Positions 43,595-54,696 of a stretch of 64,000 bases of DNA are shown here, piece by piece; the stretch's first letter is position 1; every line of letters starts with the position of its first letter. The DNA lies in NCBI GenBank assembly GCA_022478985.1, contig JAKSZP010012117.1:1-64000 (forward strand), read 5' to 3'. Source of the stretch: Massospora cicadina. Taxonomy: Eukaryota; Entomophthoromycota; Entomophthoromycetes; Entomophthorales; Entomophthoraceae. The notes beneath the pieces were generated by a model, which saw nothing but the letters and a program-made list of their open reading frames with translations, made no database searches and was not told the origin of the DNA. A program made the translations under genes and the position numbers.

Positions 43595-45134
43595 TGTCAG
43601 GGAGATGACAGATAATGTTTATACTGGCCTGCCAGTTGGGATGCAAAAGCACCCAAAGGGGAGCCAGAATCCCAGAGGCATTGCCACTTGAACAACGTTC
43701 AAATGTGCAGGAGAATTTGCAACAATCAAATGCCATCAGGCAACAAGCATAAAAAGAAACTCACCAAGAAACCAGACGGTTGTAAAACCAGACCTGACGG
43801 CCCTTGGCATGGGGAGTTGCAAGGTCTGATCAGGTAGTGGGGGCTCTCCATAGGAGAACTTGTTACAAAAACATTGATGAGGAGATGAATCCTTTCCTGG
43901 AGCGGGATAGTTGAACCCACAGGATACTGATATCCTGCTAGAGGATGGCCTGTGCAATTGGGTATAGTTCCACGAAATTCTTAAATGATGAGTCCAATAA
44001 ACAGCAGCAGGTACTAAAATTACTATTATCACTGATATTGCCTAGTGATAGGAGGCCTGTGAGGCACATTGTATATGTTGTTAAAGTTCAACAAGAAAAT
44101 TTTGAAGTAAATCAAATAAATTGGAGTGCAAAAAGATTTTAATAAATAGTAAGATAAAAAAATTAACTGTTATTTCCTCAGTGAGTTACAACTGCTTAAA
44201 TAGCAATCAATTTGGGGATAGCTTAAGAAAGTTTGTAATCAGGCCCCTTAAGATTCACTCTAACATGGTGAATTTTGAGTGAGGAAGATAAAAAAATAAA
44301 ATTAATTTGAACCAACTTTAAAAGAGTTGGTGGCAGTCTGAGCCGCTGTCAGTTTGTCCATGGACGCTCAATTGCAGTCTTGCCACATTTTTGACTGTTA
44401 GCGCAATGGCATCTTACCTGGTGGGCAATGGTACCACCCAAGGCCACCCCACATAGGGGCAGTCCCAAGATATCTGGAATGGGTTCAGGGTGCCAATCCA
44501 CCCGCACCAGGTTGCTTTGGCATCCATTTAACCAAGTGGGATTTGTTGGAAAAAGATCTCTAATTTTTTTGAGAGTTCTAAACTGGCAGTAACCTTTGAC
44601 AATGGCCTGATGCCATTTGTAAGTTCCGCCACAGCTAGACATTAGGCGCAATTTTCATAGGAGGTACACGCCTGTCAGGCTTTGTTCCCAATTTTTTGGG
44701 GCGGGTTTCAAACCTGTGACAACATTTCTCAATGGCCTGTTGCCATTAGTGGGGATTGTAAAAGATTTATTACTTGACACTTCATTTCCTGAAAATATGC
44801 GCCCATCAGGCTTTGTTTCAAGGGTTTGGGGCTCTCAGACCTTAATGCCAAAGGCTCATGACCATTGACTTTATGTGGACTTTTTGCCCCATGGGATGAC
44901 GACTTTCTGCTATTTTGGCGCAAATCCCCTTAATTCGCCATACTAATTCAGCTGAAGTAAATGTGGGGACTGGTGGCGGAGCCTTCAAAGGGAGAGCTGT
45001 TACCAATTGATCGTCCACCACATGGGTGATGTTGCCCTGTGAGATGAGAGGAGCAGATGGCCTTTTTGGACCCTTTTTGTGGGGAACAGGAACTCCACTC
45101 AGTCTAAGCAGAGGGGCGCTCCCCCATACTTACG
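43595..45134 (-). repeat. Chr-3 3' LTR, with internal tandem repeat
   Basis: Matches 51591-53138 (GATAATGTTTA..., GGCCACMYCACATAGGGGC, GGGCTCTCAGACCTTAATGCC). An internal degenerate tandem repeat of about 130 bp runs 44550-44880: CCATCAGGCTTTGTT-type starts at 44671 and 44801 and CAATGGCCTGWTGCCATT at 44597 and 44725. Confidence 0.9.
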
Positions 45135-45640
45135 TTACCCTTCCTATTGGCAAGGGGAGCGCCACCACTAGGGAATTGAGTGAGGGCCACATCCCTATGA
45201 GCCTTGGCAGCTTGATAGCCATTATAGAAGCGATCTTTGGGGGAGGATGAAGTGCATCTGGGTGGGTGGTGTGGAAAGCCTCAAATGAGTTTTGAGCAGT
45301 TGACACAGTCCCACATGCCAACCCAGCTATTCTCATAGGCTTTATACCTTTCCATGCGACTAGGTTTTGAACTGAACGTCATTTACATCAGGAAGCCAGG
45401 ATGCCCTTAACTTCAGCTTCCTCTGCACCCTCAATCACTATGGGCTCTGGTTCTGTCAGGAATGCCCCTTGAATGGGGACAACTGAGAGACATGGAAGAC
45501 CGGATGTTGCTTTCAGTGAGGCAGCAATTTCAAATTGAAAGCCTTATTTCCTAAGTTTTCTTCCACCAAATAGGGTCCTGTAATGGGTCAGGTGGTACCT
45601 GATCCATACATTGCTACGGATCAGCCAGTACTGGATCCAA
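45135..45640 (-). pseudogene. Chr-3 chromodomain tail
   Basis: The minus strand reads ENSWVGMW-type residues near 45330, then SFEAFHTTHPDALHPPPKIA and the basic end KLPRLIGMWPSLNSLVVALP, aligned with the Chr-2 tail (LVEAFHKSHPNTPHPPKIV). Upstream (45400-45640) is a decayed chromodomain N-terminal half. Confidence 0.75.
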
Positions 45641-47560
45641 ATATGGAATTTATAGGAAGAAACCTGGATTGGAGGGATTTGGAGCAAGGGGAATTCAGCT
45701 GTCCAAAGCTGCGATGCATCTGAGTCAATAGGATGTCAGACTTATGAGCTGCATGGAAAATGATTCAGTGGGATATGGTCTCTTTGTCAAAATGTGTTGG
45801 CTGGCTCAGAAGAGCTTGGCGTAGGAGAAAGCTTATTCGATTTTAGCAAAATACTATTTATTTGGGGATAGACTGGCCTGACTGGCCAGTTGAGTCTTCT
45901 ACAAAATCCCCAAAAGTCAAGTAAAGTAATCGCTTGCATAGGAAAATAATATTTTATTTCAAATATATATTTTGGAACAAAGATGAGCTCCACTAGTGAG
46001 CTTGGTGTGTCGTTGGCGTGGATCTTGGTATGCTCCTACAGCGTGTGGAGAGTGATCTGAGGGCACGTGGCAATGATAAAACTCGGCATATGGGTTCATG
46101 GATTGGCTCTGGCAGGCTGGTCCCTAGTAGAGTCAGCTATGAGGCTCTTACTTCCCAATTTCCTCATGGAATATTGGCACAAACCCGTTCGTTACAGGTC
46201 CCAAGTGTTTACTCATAAACTTGTTCAAGGGGACATGCATCTGAAAGTGGCGCTTTTTGAGCATGGCATATGAACCCACCTTTATTTTAATAGCTGGGAG
46301 TTACTTCCAATCTGCAAACCGTTTGTAATCAATTATGGCCTTAGTTAAATGCTCCCTAACCAAGGACTGTGTCAGAAATGAACCAGGTGAATTCCTCATA
46401 ATAATATAAGAATCAGGGGTTTCAGTTAGTCAAGCGTGATTGCCAGCTAATCGCCTAGTTTGATGTACATAATGTTATTATATTATTAATTGGAAGGGGA
46501 GGATACCCCAGTGGTAGAGTATGGACTCACTACCACTGCCTCCCTGAGTTCAATCCCAGTAGATGAACTTTGGGTATGGTACCATTATGACTGGGTTGGA
46601 GTTGCACAGTAATGATAAAAAATGAGAGCAGAAAGCAAGATGGTCCATGGAGTTCCTGGCCTATCATATGCCATGTGTGGAGGTTAACCATGTTTTATCC
46701 TCCTTTCCCATTTCTTTTATTTCCTTAATCAGTGCGGTATCATCCTCAGATCAGCCCACTTTGAATAAAACTTTAAAATTTGTAAATATTTTATTAATCA
46801 GTTTGGTTCAGCATATTCCTAGTTCAGCGCTAACTGCAAAATTGTGGGTGATTGTGGTAACTTCCGGCTGAAAGCTGATGTACTTGTATCAACCATCTGA
46901 CAATCATTTTTCTGTTTCAATCCAAGCTTGGCAGAATCTTATCTTGACACCAACTGCTTATTTTATGATTGTGGGATTTTCTGGTGGAAAGCCAAAGTAT
47001 TCATTAAAAATTGTCTAATTATGAATTTGCTGCCTAATTTGGAGTACCAGCGATTTATGCTGAGGATGCTCAAAGTATTTATAATAATAGTAATTTATTT
47101 AAAGCTGACTGGAGACTTGTGCTAAGGATGAGTTGACCTAATATTTGGTTATTAAGATGTGTAGGATGGGATGAAATTGCTACCATGATGACTGCAATTG
47201 GTTGAGGTTCTTGATTTATATGGCTAAGGGATTTTCATAGGCACATTAGCCTAGAGTATAAATAGTCGTTCAATCCTCCAAATAAGGATCTCTCTTTCGC
47301 CCATCTTTTATCTATTTGAAGTAGCAAGAACCACTAAAGTGGATATGAGTGGGACTGGAGTTTTCCAAAGTAGGCATGGGGTGGCTCACCTGGAGTGGCT
47401 GATGCTGCCAGCTCCCATACCTCAGCCCTATGAGGAGTCAATGGAAACCTGGCCAACTAGCCACCAATGATGATGTGCTGCTGACCATCAGCCTTGATGG
47501 TGGTGCAGCACAGGAGTGCCATAGCCACCCAGGATGGGGGATGGACTCACTGGGGCACAC
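45641..47560 (+). other. Unassigned segment inside Chr-3, with a tRNA-like unit
   Basis: About 1.9 kb lies between the Chr-3 integrase and chromodomain, where Chr-2 (without Ty3-B) has about 0.4 kb. No frame resembles gag-pol. Small plus-strand open pieces (46018-46218, 46647-46871) match nothing I know. It includes a tRNA-like unit at 46501-46567. Probably one or more further inserts; strand and borders are uncertain. Confidence 0.45.
46501..46630 (+). repeat. tRNA-like SINE head candidate
   Basis: GGGGAGGATACCCCAGTGG then TAGAG resembles a tRNA acceptor and D-arm with an A box; GAGTTCAATCCCAG, about 40 bp on, resembles a B box and T-arm. The 3' acceptor strand does not pair, so it is not a functional tRNA. 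An A-rich stretch (GATAAAAAATGAG) follows at 46613. A single copy was seen. Confidence 0.45.
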
Positions 47561-48850
47561 TCGAGAGAGACCATGGGGCTAAGGCGAAGTCGTTGGTCTA
47601 CTTTGTTGGTGGGTTGGATGTGGACTTGTAGAGGGTTGGTACGCCTATGAAGGCGAAACAGCAAGGTTCAGCCAGTCTGCATACTGGTTGACCTGGCACA
47701 CTAGCAGAGCCCACTATTTGGAAAAGCGATTTTCCAACAGAAGCATAGACCAAATGTGATGGGCATGTTCAGCTGCAGCTAGTACCTCTGGGAAAAGGCA
47801 CGGGCCAACCAAAAATGAGTTGCTGTACCCTAAATTTCCTTTGTACAGGTAAAATCCAGTGGAGGCATGCATACTATTATTATATGAAACTGAGCTAGAG
47901 AGAGTTCATTGGCACAGGTATACTGTGTGCTGAAGCATAGAACTGCAGGTAGTGCTCCAGGATCTGATTGACCCATTCAGTTTGACCATCTGACTGTGGG
48001 ATGGTACACAGTGGAGTGAAAGGGCGTAATCTTCAAGATTGCCAAGAGCTCGTTCCAAATCATGCCATGAATTGGGGGCCACAGTCACTGACAACCTCCT
48101 GAAGAGCCTGAACATAGAGAACACATGGCGTACAAATAGATGGGCAGTTTCCTCAGAAGTAATCGTGGAGGAGTATGATATAAACAGAGAATATTAGTGA
48201 AGCAGTCTATGGCCACTATAGCCGCTGTAAAACCCTTGGAGCTAGTAATCTCGACAATAAAGTCCATGGACACTGATGTCCATGGCCCCTCACCCTGCTG
48301 CAGGGAATGTAAGAGACCATTTCTGTCAGACTGGTCTGACTTGTCCTTTGAGAAAGTTATACAGTCTTTGACCCATGCTATGACATCCTTCAACAAGCCT
48401 GGCCAATTATAGGTACGCTTGACTAAATCAATACACTTCTTATTTCCATAATGACCAACTGCGGGGTAGATCATGATGAGCCCGAATTACTTTGGCTTGG
48501 AGGAAGGGAGGGACCCAAACCCATGACTTAAATTGAATGAGCCTTTAGCCATAGAATACAAGGAGTGCTTCAAAGCTGGGAGGGACGACCACTCCATAAG
48601 GTCTACCCCTTCTGCACATGCCTATTGCACTACTAAGGACCCACGAAATTAGGGGTGCATCTAGAGCTAAGTCTGCTGCCAAAACCACTGGAAGTAAGAT
48701 GGACGAGATTTGGGTTGGGGGAATGACTGTGACTAGATCCGCCTCATCTGAGTCAGCTTTACAATGTGCGGGGTTACAGCTCAGAAAGTTGGGAAGAACA
48801 TTTAACGTTCCTTTCACAAACTCATATTTAAAGTTAAAACTGCACAAATC
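47561..48850 (-). pseudogene. Chr-3 integrase
   Basis: Frames 48847-48545 and 48474-48085 give RGRPYGVVVPPSFEALL, GHYGNKKCIDLVKRTYNWPG, CITFSKDKSDQSDRNGLLHS (HHCC, second Cys of the CXXC lost) and VSMDFIVEITSSKGFTAAIV-AIDCFT (core Asp). 48124-47906 adds VTVAPNSWHDLERALGN and SHSQMVKLNGSI. PEVLAAAEHAHHIWSML near 47760-47710 is the usual post-core helix. The part below 47640 is unclear. Confidence 0.85.
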
Positions 48851-49350
48851 CTGGTAGGTTCAGGACTGCTAGTGTGTCAACTTCTAGGGCTTGAGGAAAT
48901 ATAGAAGGGCTTGATTATCTGTTCACACAGTTACTTATGCTGAGTGCCCTGCAAGAGATACCACCAGTGGGACAAACCCACACCACAGCTTCCAGCTCCT
49001 TTACATATATGGCCCAGGATTGCTCAGTAGCAAGAGAACTTGCAGGAAAAGTAAGTGCCCTGGTGTTCCAACCAATCATGCTCATGGAGCAAGACAGCCC
49101 CAACTGCGGCGGAAGATGAATTGCACGCTATGACATAGGGTTTGTAGGGGTCCAAGTGCTTAAGGATGGGGGTGACAAAAACACCTCCTTATCAAATCAG
49201 ATGCCTGCTGGCACTTGGGCATCAAATAAAAGGAGACGTTCTTTCCTGTGAACAGATGAAGTGGGGCAGCTAATTGGGATAGGACGGGAGAAAATTTCTT
49301 TAGAAATATGATAGTGCCCAAGAAGCTTTTTAATTGCTTTTGGGTCATTT
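48851..49350 (-). pseudogene. Chr-3 RNase H
   Basis: KQLKSFLGTIIFLKKFSPVL then LAAPLHLFTGKNVSFYLMPK is the RT connection; RCFCHPHP then decayed PILKHLDPYKPYVIACNSSS (ACDAS block with D to N), and YVKELEAVVWVC (catalytic Glu). Matches Chr-2 20862-21285. Confidence 0.82.
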
Positions 49351-50034
49351 AGTTGGCCATTTTCAGATGGCATCCAGTTTGCTGGGCGGAATGGTGTACC
49401 CATCTTTTAAGATGGGATTACCCAAGAATGTGACTTCCTCCTGGAAATATCTCATTTTAGAGGCTTGACGAACATGCCCGCTGTATGCAAAACAGCCACT
49501 ACCGCCTCCAAGTCCTTTGTATGTTGTTAAGGAATAGGTGAGCGAACCAAGATATCATAAATATACAACCAAACAGATGAACCAAATATCATCCAACATA
49601 TTATTAATTATCCTTTGGAATGTTGCGGGTGCATTCTTAAGCCCAAAAAGCATTAATCAAAATTTTAATATGCCTCTTTTTGTCCAGATAGCGGTAAGCC
49701 ATTCCAGAACTTTCTGTCACTCAGATTTGATTAAAGGAATTAACTAAATCGTTTTTAAATAACACGCGTGAATTGCCAATTCCTTAGCCAAATGTCTGTT
49801 CCAAATGCAGGGGGTAGGGGTCATGTACTGTATATTGTTAAGATGGCCGTAGTTCACGCAGGGATGAGTGGAACCATCTGCCTTCTTGGCAAAGCCGATG
49901 GGAGAGGCAACAGGAGATGTATCTTTGAGCAACCTACCCTTCTTGAGCATGTCATCTAACCATGCACTGAGGGCAACCTTCTCCTCCGCTGCATGAGGGT
50001 ACAGTGGGAAGTTTATGTTTATTATTTTTACCAT
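49351..50034 (-). pseudogene. Chr-3 reverse transcriptase
   Basis: AAEEKVALSAWLDDMLKKGR, SPVASPIGFAKKADGSTHPC-VNYGHLNNI (fingers), then broken palm frames: MAYRYLDKKRHIKILINAFW, with the catalytic box degraded near 49560 (IFMISWFAH for YIYDILVRS-like). Many stops. Confidence 0.82.
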
Positions 50035-50618
50035 TGTCCAAAACCCAAGTTAAATTCCAATAGTGGGGGAAGATGGTCTGCCTTCTTGAAATCAAAAATA
50101 CTTTGATATCCCATTGACACTTCTGGAAAATCATGCGGGAGGCTATTTGAAGAAACAAGAGATGTAACTGATCTACGACCTTGAGGTTTAGTAAGAGTAT
50201 CTAGAAATGGAAACTCGCCCTCCACCTGACCGTTAGAGAACAACAGCATATTAGATTCAAGGTGAATCCTCACATGCTGCCAACGCCACCAACCCACACC
50301 CAAAATCACCAGGCATATGAGGTTAGGCGTTGCTGAGAAGCAATTGCAAAAATTAAACTGGTGAACTGAGAAGGGTACTGGGCGCCATACTTTATATGAT
50401 GGCTTGGAGGCCGACAAAGCAATCATCACTGCAGGACCCAAGTCCAAGTCAAGATCTATCAGGTGGGCCAACTTCAGACTCATAAAGTTTCCTGCTGCTC
50501 CAGTGACAACTAAGGCCTCAAAGGCCAGCTGGTGTTCTCCAATACTAATTTTCATTGGCAATAAAAAGTAGGCGGAATTCCTTTTATTGGCAGAAATGAT
50601 CATTTCTGCTGACACCAA
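50028..50618 (-). pseudogene. Chr-3 aspartic protease
   Basis: 196-aa frame. ISIGEHQLAFEALVVTGAAG-NF carries the active site with DTGA changed to VTGA. PNLICLVILGVGWWRWQHVR is the conserved V-LG-x-x-W segment. It continues to the RT linker (SIFDFKKADHLPPLLEFNLG). Confidence 0.86.
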
Positions 50619-50639
50619 AGAGATTGTAAACTAAATCAG

Positions 50640-51590
50640 GGGGAAGAGAAGGCTCTTTTAAAGGAGCAAAATTGGGGCGTTCAAGAAATTGGTCCTGTCT
50701 TCTTAAGGCTGGACTTCCGTTGACTTACAGACAAGTGAACTAGGACAAACCAACTCTGGCGTGAGGGCAGCGTCAGACCCTGAGCCAATACCAATACTGA
50801 TTCTACTCCAGTATCAGTACCCAAGCTACGTCAATAAGACCTTCTATGAAGTTTTCAACTTAATGGCTGGGAGTATGTCGGAGAGAGGCATTAATGGAAG
50901 TAGCTGCCTTGCAAATTTGATTTACTGTTCCCATAGGGGTAAACCAAACCATGTGATGAGCAGAGGCAGAACTCAATGCAGATCGGAAAATTGCTTAGAA
51001 TATATCCCCAGGGAGATCAAGCGCTGGGGATTGCTTACAGAAGGCTGAGACTAAAGAAACCATGTTAGGTCTTTGGAAATTAGGGAGAGTAATTGTAGCA
51101 AACTTTCAGAACGAGGTATAGGGAGTTTCAAAGCTTCTTATAAAACTGTGACAAATGAGGGGGGTCACCTGCTTAAATAGCAGAATGCAGAAGACCTTGA
51201 ACGCACTGAAAATCTTTGCCTTCAACCATATCCAAAAAGGCAACACCTTGCTGAGCATTGGTCAGTGAAGCGGCATTGTTTAAAGCATTTATGTATTGCA
51301 TTTGCACCTTCGCAAGGGCGTCAAGGACCTGATTTGCAACACCTTGGGAGGGAACACCAAAATTTCCTACTTGAGGGTGAGCCGAGGGGAGAGTAGCAGG
51401 CAATGGGGCCATGCTACAATGGAAATTTCCTACAAAGCTATCTGAGTGCTGCTCACAAAATTGGCAACTTACCAAACAAACAACAGAAGGCAGACTACTG
51501 ACTGCACGTTCATTTGTTAAAGGGTGACCATTGCGGCGCTCATCTCTACACTTAGGGCGGAAATGGCCAGAAACATTGGACGGTCAACTA
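50640..51590 (-). pseudogene. Chr-3 gag
   Basis: The frame 51475-51173 encodes CQFCEQHSDSFVG then QGVANQVLDALAKVQMQYIN-ALNNAAS, a helical gag N-terminus; later pieces run toward 50640. Chr-2 has the same start (CQFCGSI). No complete zinc knuckle was seen. Confidence 0.65.
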
Positions 51591-53138
51591 TGTCAGGGAG
51601 ACTGAAGATAATGTTTAGGCAGGCCTGACAGTCAGGATGCAAATGCACCCAAAGAGTGAGCCAAATACCAGAGGCATTTCCGCTCAAACAACGTTAAAAT
51701 GTGCAGATAGATGTGCAACAATCATATCCCAGCAGGCAACAAGCGTAAAAAGAAACCCAGAAAAATACCAGGGGTTGTGACTCCAGACCTGATGGCCCTT
51801 GGCGTGGGGAGTTGCAAGGTCTGATCAGGTAGTGGGAGGCTCTCCATAGGAGAACTTGGTACAAAACCATTGATGAGGAGGCGGATCCTCGCCTGGAGTG
51901 GGATAGTTGGGCCACAGGATACCAATATCCTGCTGGCGGATGGCCTGTGCGATTAGTGATAGTTCCGCAAATTTTAAACACAATGAGTCCATCAACTGAT
52001 GTGGGTACTCAAGTTACTATCATCACTGGTATTGCTTAATTGATAAGAAGCTCAAGAGGCCACATCAGAAATGTCATGGGGTTTAGGCAAGGAAAAATTT
52101 GAAGTAAATTCTATAGATTGGAGTGTGGGAAAGTTTTTAATCAATAGTGAGATGAGAAAATTGACTATCAATTTTCTTAGTGTGTTATGACTGCTTATAT
52201 AGATGATCAATTTGAGGATTAGCTTAGAAAAAGCGCTTGATCAGGGACCTCAATATTTGACTTAGCCCAGCGAACTTTGAGCGAGGGGGGAGAATTACAA
52301 ACTTTAATCTGAACTGACTACAAAAAAGTTGGCAGTGGGATGAGTTGCTGTCAGTTCATCCATGGACACCCAAATTATGGTTTTTATGCAGTTTTGACGG
52401 TTATCATGACAGCATATTTCTTAATGGGCAATGTGATCCTCCTAAGGCCACATCACATAGGGGCGGTCCCAAGAGGTTGGAAATGGGTTTGGGGTGCCTA
52501 ACCTGCCCACACCTGGTCACTTTGGCATCCGTTCAACAAAGCGGGATTCGTTGGAAAAAGGCTTGATTTTTTGGGGAGTGTTCTGAGCTGTCAACAACTT
52601 TTGACAATGGTCCAATGCCATTGGTGAATTCCACCATTAATTTGACATTAGGCGCATTCTTCATAGGAAGTACACGCCTGTTGGGCTTTGTTCCTGATAT
52701 TTTTGGGGCATATTTCAAACCAGTGACAACATTTCCCAATGGCCCAATGCCATCAGCGAGTTTTTTCAAAGATTCAAACCTTGAAACTTCATTCTTCAAA
52801 AGGACGCCTGTCAGGCTTTGTTGCCAAGGGTTTGGGGCTCTCAGACCTTAATGCCATAGGCTCATGGCCATTAACTTTATGTGGACTTTTTGCACCATGG
52901 GATGCTGGCTTTCTGATATTTCAGCGCAAAGTCCCTAATTCTCCATAACAATTTGGCTGAAGTATATGTGGTGACAGGTGGCGGAGTATAAAAAGGGAGA
53001 GCTGTTACCCATCACTTGTCCACCACATGGGCGAGGTCCCCCTGTGAGATGAGAGGGGCAGCTGGCCTTTTTGGACCTTTTTGCAGGGAACGGGAACACC
53101 ACCCAGTCCAAGCAGAGGGGTGCTCCCCCAGGCTTACA
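51591..53138 (-). repeat. Chr-3 5' LTR
   Basis: 1,548 bp, pair of 43595-45134, with the same internal tandem repeat (about 52565-52880). After its end the minus strand reads TAGTTGACCGTCCAATG, not a TGG-type PBS. Confidence 0.9.
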
Positions 53139-53143
53139 ACCTC

Positions 53144-53486
53144 TGAACCTAAGAGTAGGTTAATACTCTTTGAGAACAAGAGAGCTATGAACTTAGAAAT
53201 AAATTAATTTCAGATTTAAGTTCCATCAGAATGAAGCGTTAGAGGGAAGATTCCCTTCAGTTCAATAATATCTTCAAAGATTTGAAGAGCGCATAGAGCT
53301 AGTATAGCATTGGAGACAGTACTCCATATATTGTTGTTAAGATTTAACTAGGGCGTTAATTTTTTATACTATCACCAGCCCAATTTAATATTATCAATTA
53401 TTTTAATAACTTATATTATAACGCACATAGGAGCCTGTGTAGTAGACTCTAGAGCAACAGCAAGCAGAACTTTAAAAAAACTTTTA
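53144..53486 (+). repeat. Ty3-A 3' LTR, last part
   Basis: Continues the LTR after Chr-3 (CTGAACCTAAGAGTAGGTT...ACTTTTA). It aligns with 2510-2860: TAAGTTCCATCAGAATGAAG, CATAGGAGCCTGTGYAGTA. This is the right end of Ty3-A. Confidence 0.9.
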
Positions 53487-53491
53487 GTAAT

Positions 53492-54021
53492 TGTCAGGAC
53501 TTTGGGGAGGAACTCCAACCTGGCCTGTTATTATCAGGGCCCTGAAGCCCCCAGCGAGTTAATAAGCCATCTAGGCTCAAAGTAAAGCTAAAATTGGTAA
53601 GGAGATAGGTGGAAACGGTGATTTATCAATATGATCCTCAAGGTACCTATAGAACCTCAATGGATTGAGAATGGGTGGATTCATCATTGATTGCCTAAGC
53701 TGAGGAAATAAAAATAAATAAATAAATACATGGGTAGTGAAAGCATCCTCAGCATTAGTCACCAATGCTCCCAAAAAGGGTAACTTGATTGAGTCGATGT
53801 CAGATGGTAATTCCCCATGCCATGATTGACTGTTCAGCATCCTCAGTATTAGTCACTGGGCCAAATTTACTATTATTAATTTTAAATTAATTATTGGGGT
53901 CAATCCCAAATACTTTGGATCAGGATTACCCCAAGTTAATGGAGAGCCCAATCTGGCATCCACCCATAGGTGGTCACAACCCCTAGTTGGGGCTTCCCCC
54001 AATTAAGGGAGAATCCCAACA
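53492..54021 (+). repeat. LARD-1 left LTR
   Basis: Begins TGTCAGGACTTTGGGGAGG, ends GGGAGAATCCCAACA. Matches the right LTR: GGAACTCCAACCTGGC, CATCCTCAGMATTAGTC, TTAATTCCCC, CACCCRTAGGTG. Confidence 0.88.
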
Positions 54022-54077
54022 TAGCCCCCTCCAAGCCTCAATTAGGGGTCAGAGCCGAGGTGAAGCCATTGGTGTAG

Positions 54078-54540
54078 AGCCAGCATTGGGATTGGTTCCC
54101 AGCATCAGCATGGGGACAGCATTGGGAGGAGGTCCTAGCATTGGGGTTGACACCTGGCATCAGCGCTGGGGCCAGCATCAGCATGGGGTCTGGCATTGAA
54201 AGGAGGCCCTGGCATCGGGGTTGACACCTGGCATCAGCGCTGAGGCCAGCATCAGCATGGGGGCTGGCATTGAAAGGAGGTCCTGACATTGGGGTTGACA
54301 CCTGGCATCAGCGCTAGGGCCAGCATCAGCATGGGGGCTGGCATTGAAAGGAGGTCCTGGCATCGGGGTTGACACCTCGCATCAGTGTAGGGGCCAGCAT
54401 CAGCATGAGAGCTGGCATCAGGAGGAGGTCTCAGCATCAGTGTTTACACCTGGCATTGTTGCGGGGGCTGGCATTAGGAGGAGGTCCTGGCATTGGTGCT
54501 GGTGCTGGCATCAGCATAAGAGCTGGCATTGGGGATGACA
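54078..54540 (+). repeat. LARD-1 minisatellite, 74-bp unit
   Basis: Full units at 54119-54192, 54193-54266, 54267-54340 and 54341-54414 (74 bp each). Shortened units at 54415-54470 (56 bp) and 54471-54525 (55 bp), and partial units at both ends. The unit starts GCATTGAAAGGAGG and contains GGTTGACACCTGGCATCAGC and GCCAGCATCAGCATGGGG. 74 is not a multiple of 3, so no frame keeps one repeat peptide; the long open frames across it are by-products. Confidence 0.92.
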
Positions 54541-54696
54541 CCCCAGTAACCTAAGCTTGGCCGCCCAGGCTAGTTTCAGGGGCCATTAGCCCCCATCCTG
54601 GCTTGCCCTCTTGGGTCAGAGGCCAGGGACCGCCCCTCCTCCTTCCATATTAGCTCTTGCTGAGAACTCAGGGGCCTCTATACTGAGCAACACAGG

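Larger units (their letters stand above)
43595..53138 (-). mobile_element. Chr-3, chromovirus
   Basis: 9,544 bp, minus strand, LTRs 43595-45134 (1,540 bp) and 51591-53138 (1,548 bp), TSD ACTTC/ACCTC. TG/CA ends (CA decayed to CG at the minus-strand start of the left LTR). Coding order: gag, PR, RT, RNase H, integrase, an unassigned stretch, chromodomain. Related to Chr-2 in LTR and pol. Confidence 0.92.

Noticed and set aside
46501..46575. Functional tRNA gene
   Set aside because: The D-arm and T-arm look tRNA-like, but the 3' acceptor strand does not pair with GGGGAGG and the anticodon arm is irregular.
54038..54538. Long overlapping frames across the minisatellite (both strands) as a repeat protein
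   Set aside because: The 74-bp unit is not a multiple of 3, so frames rotate with each unit; openness comes from base composition. No start context or homology.
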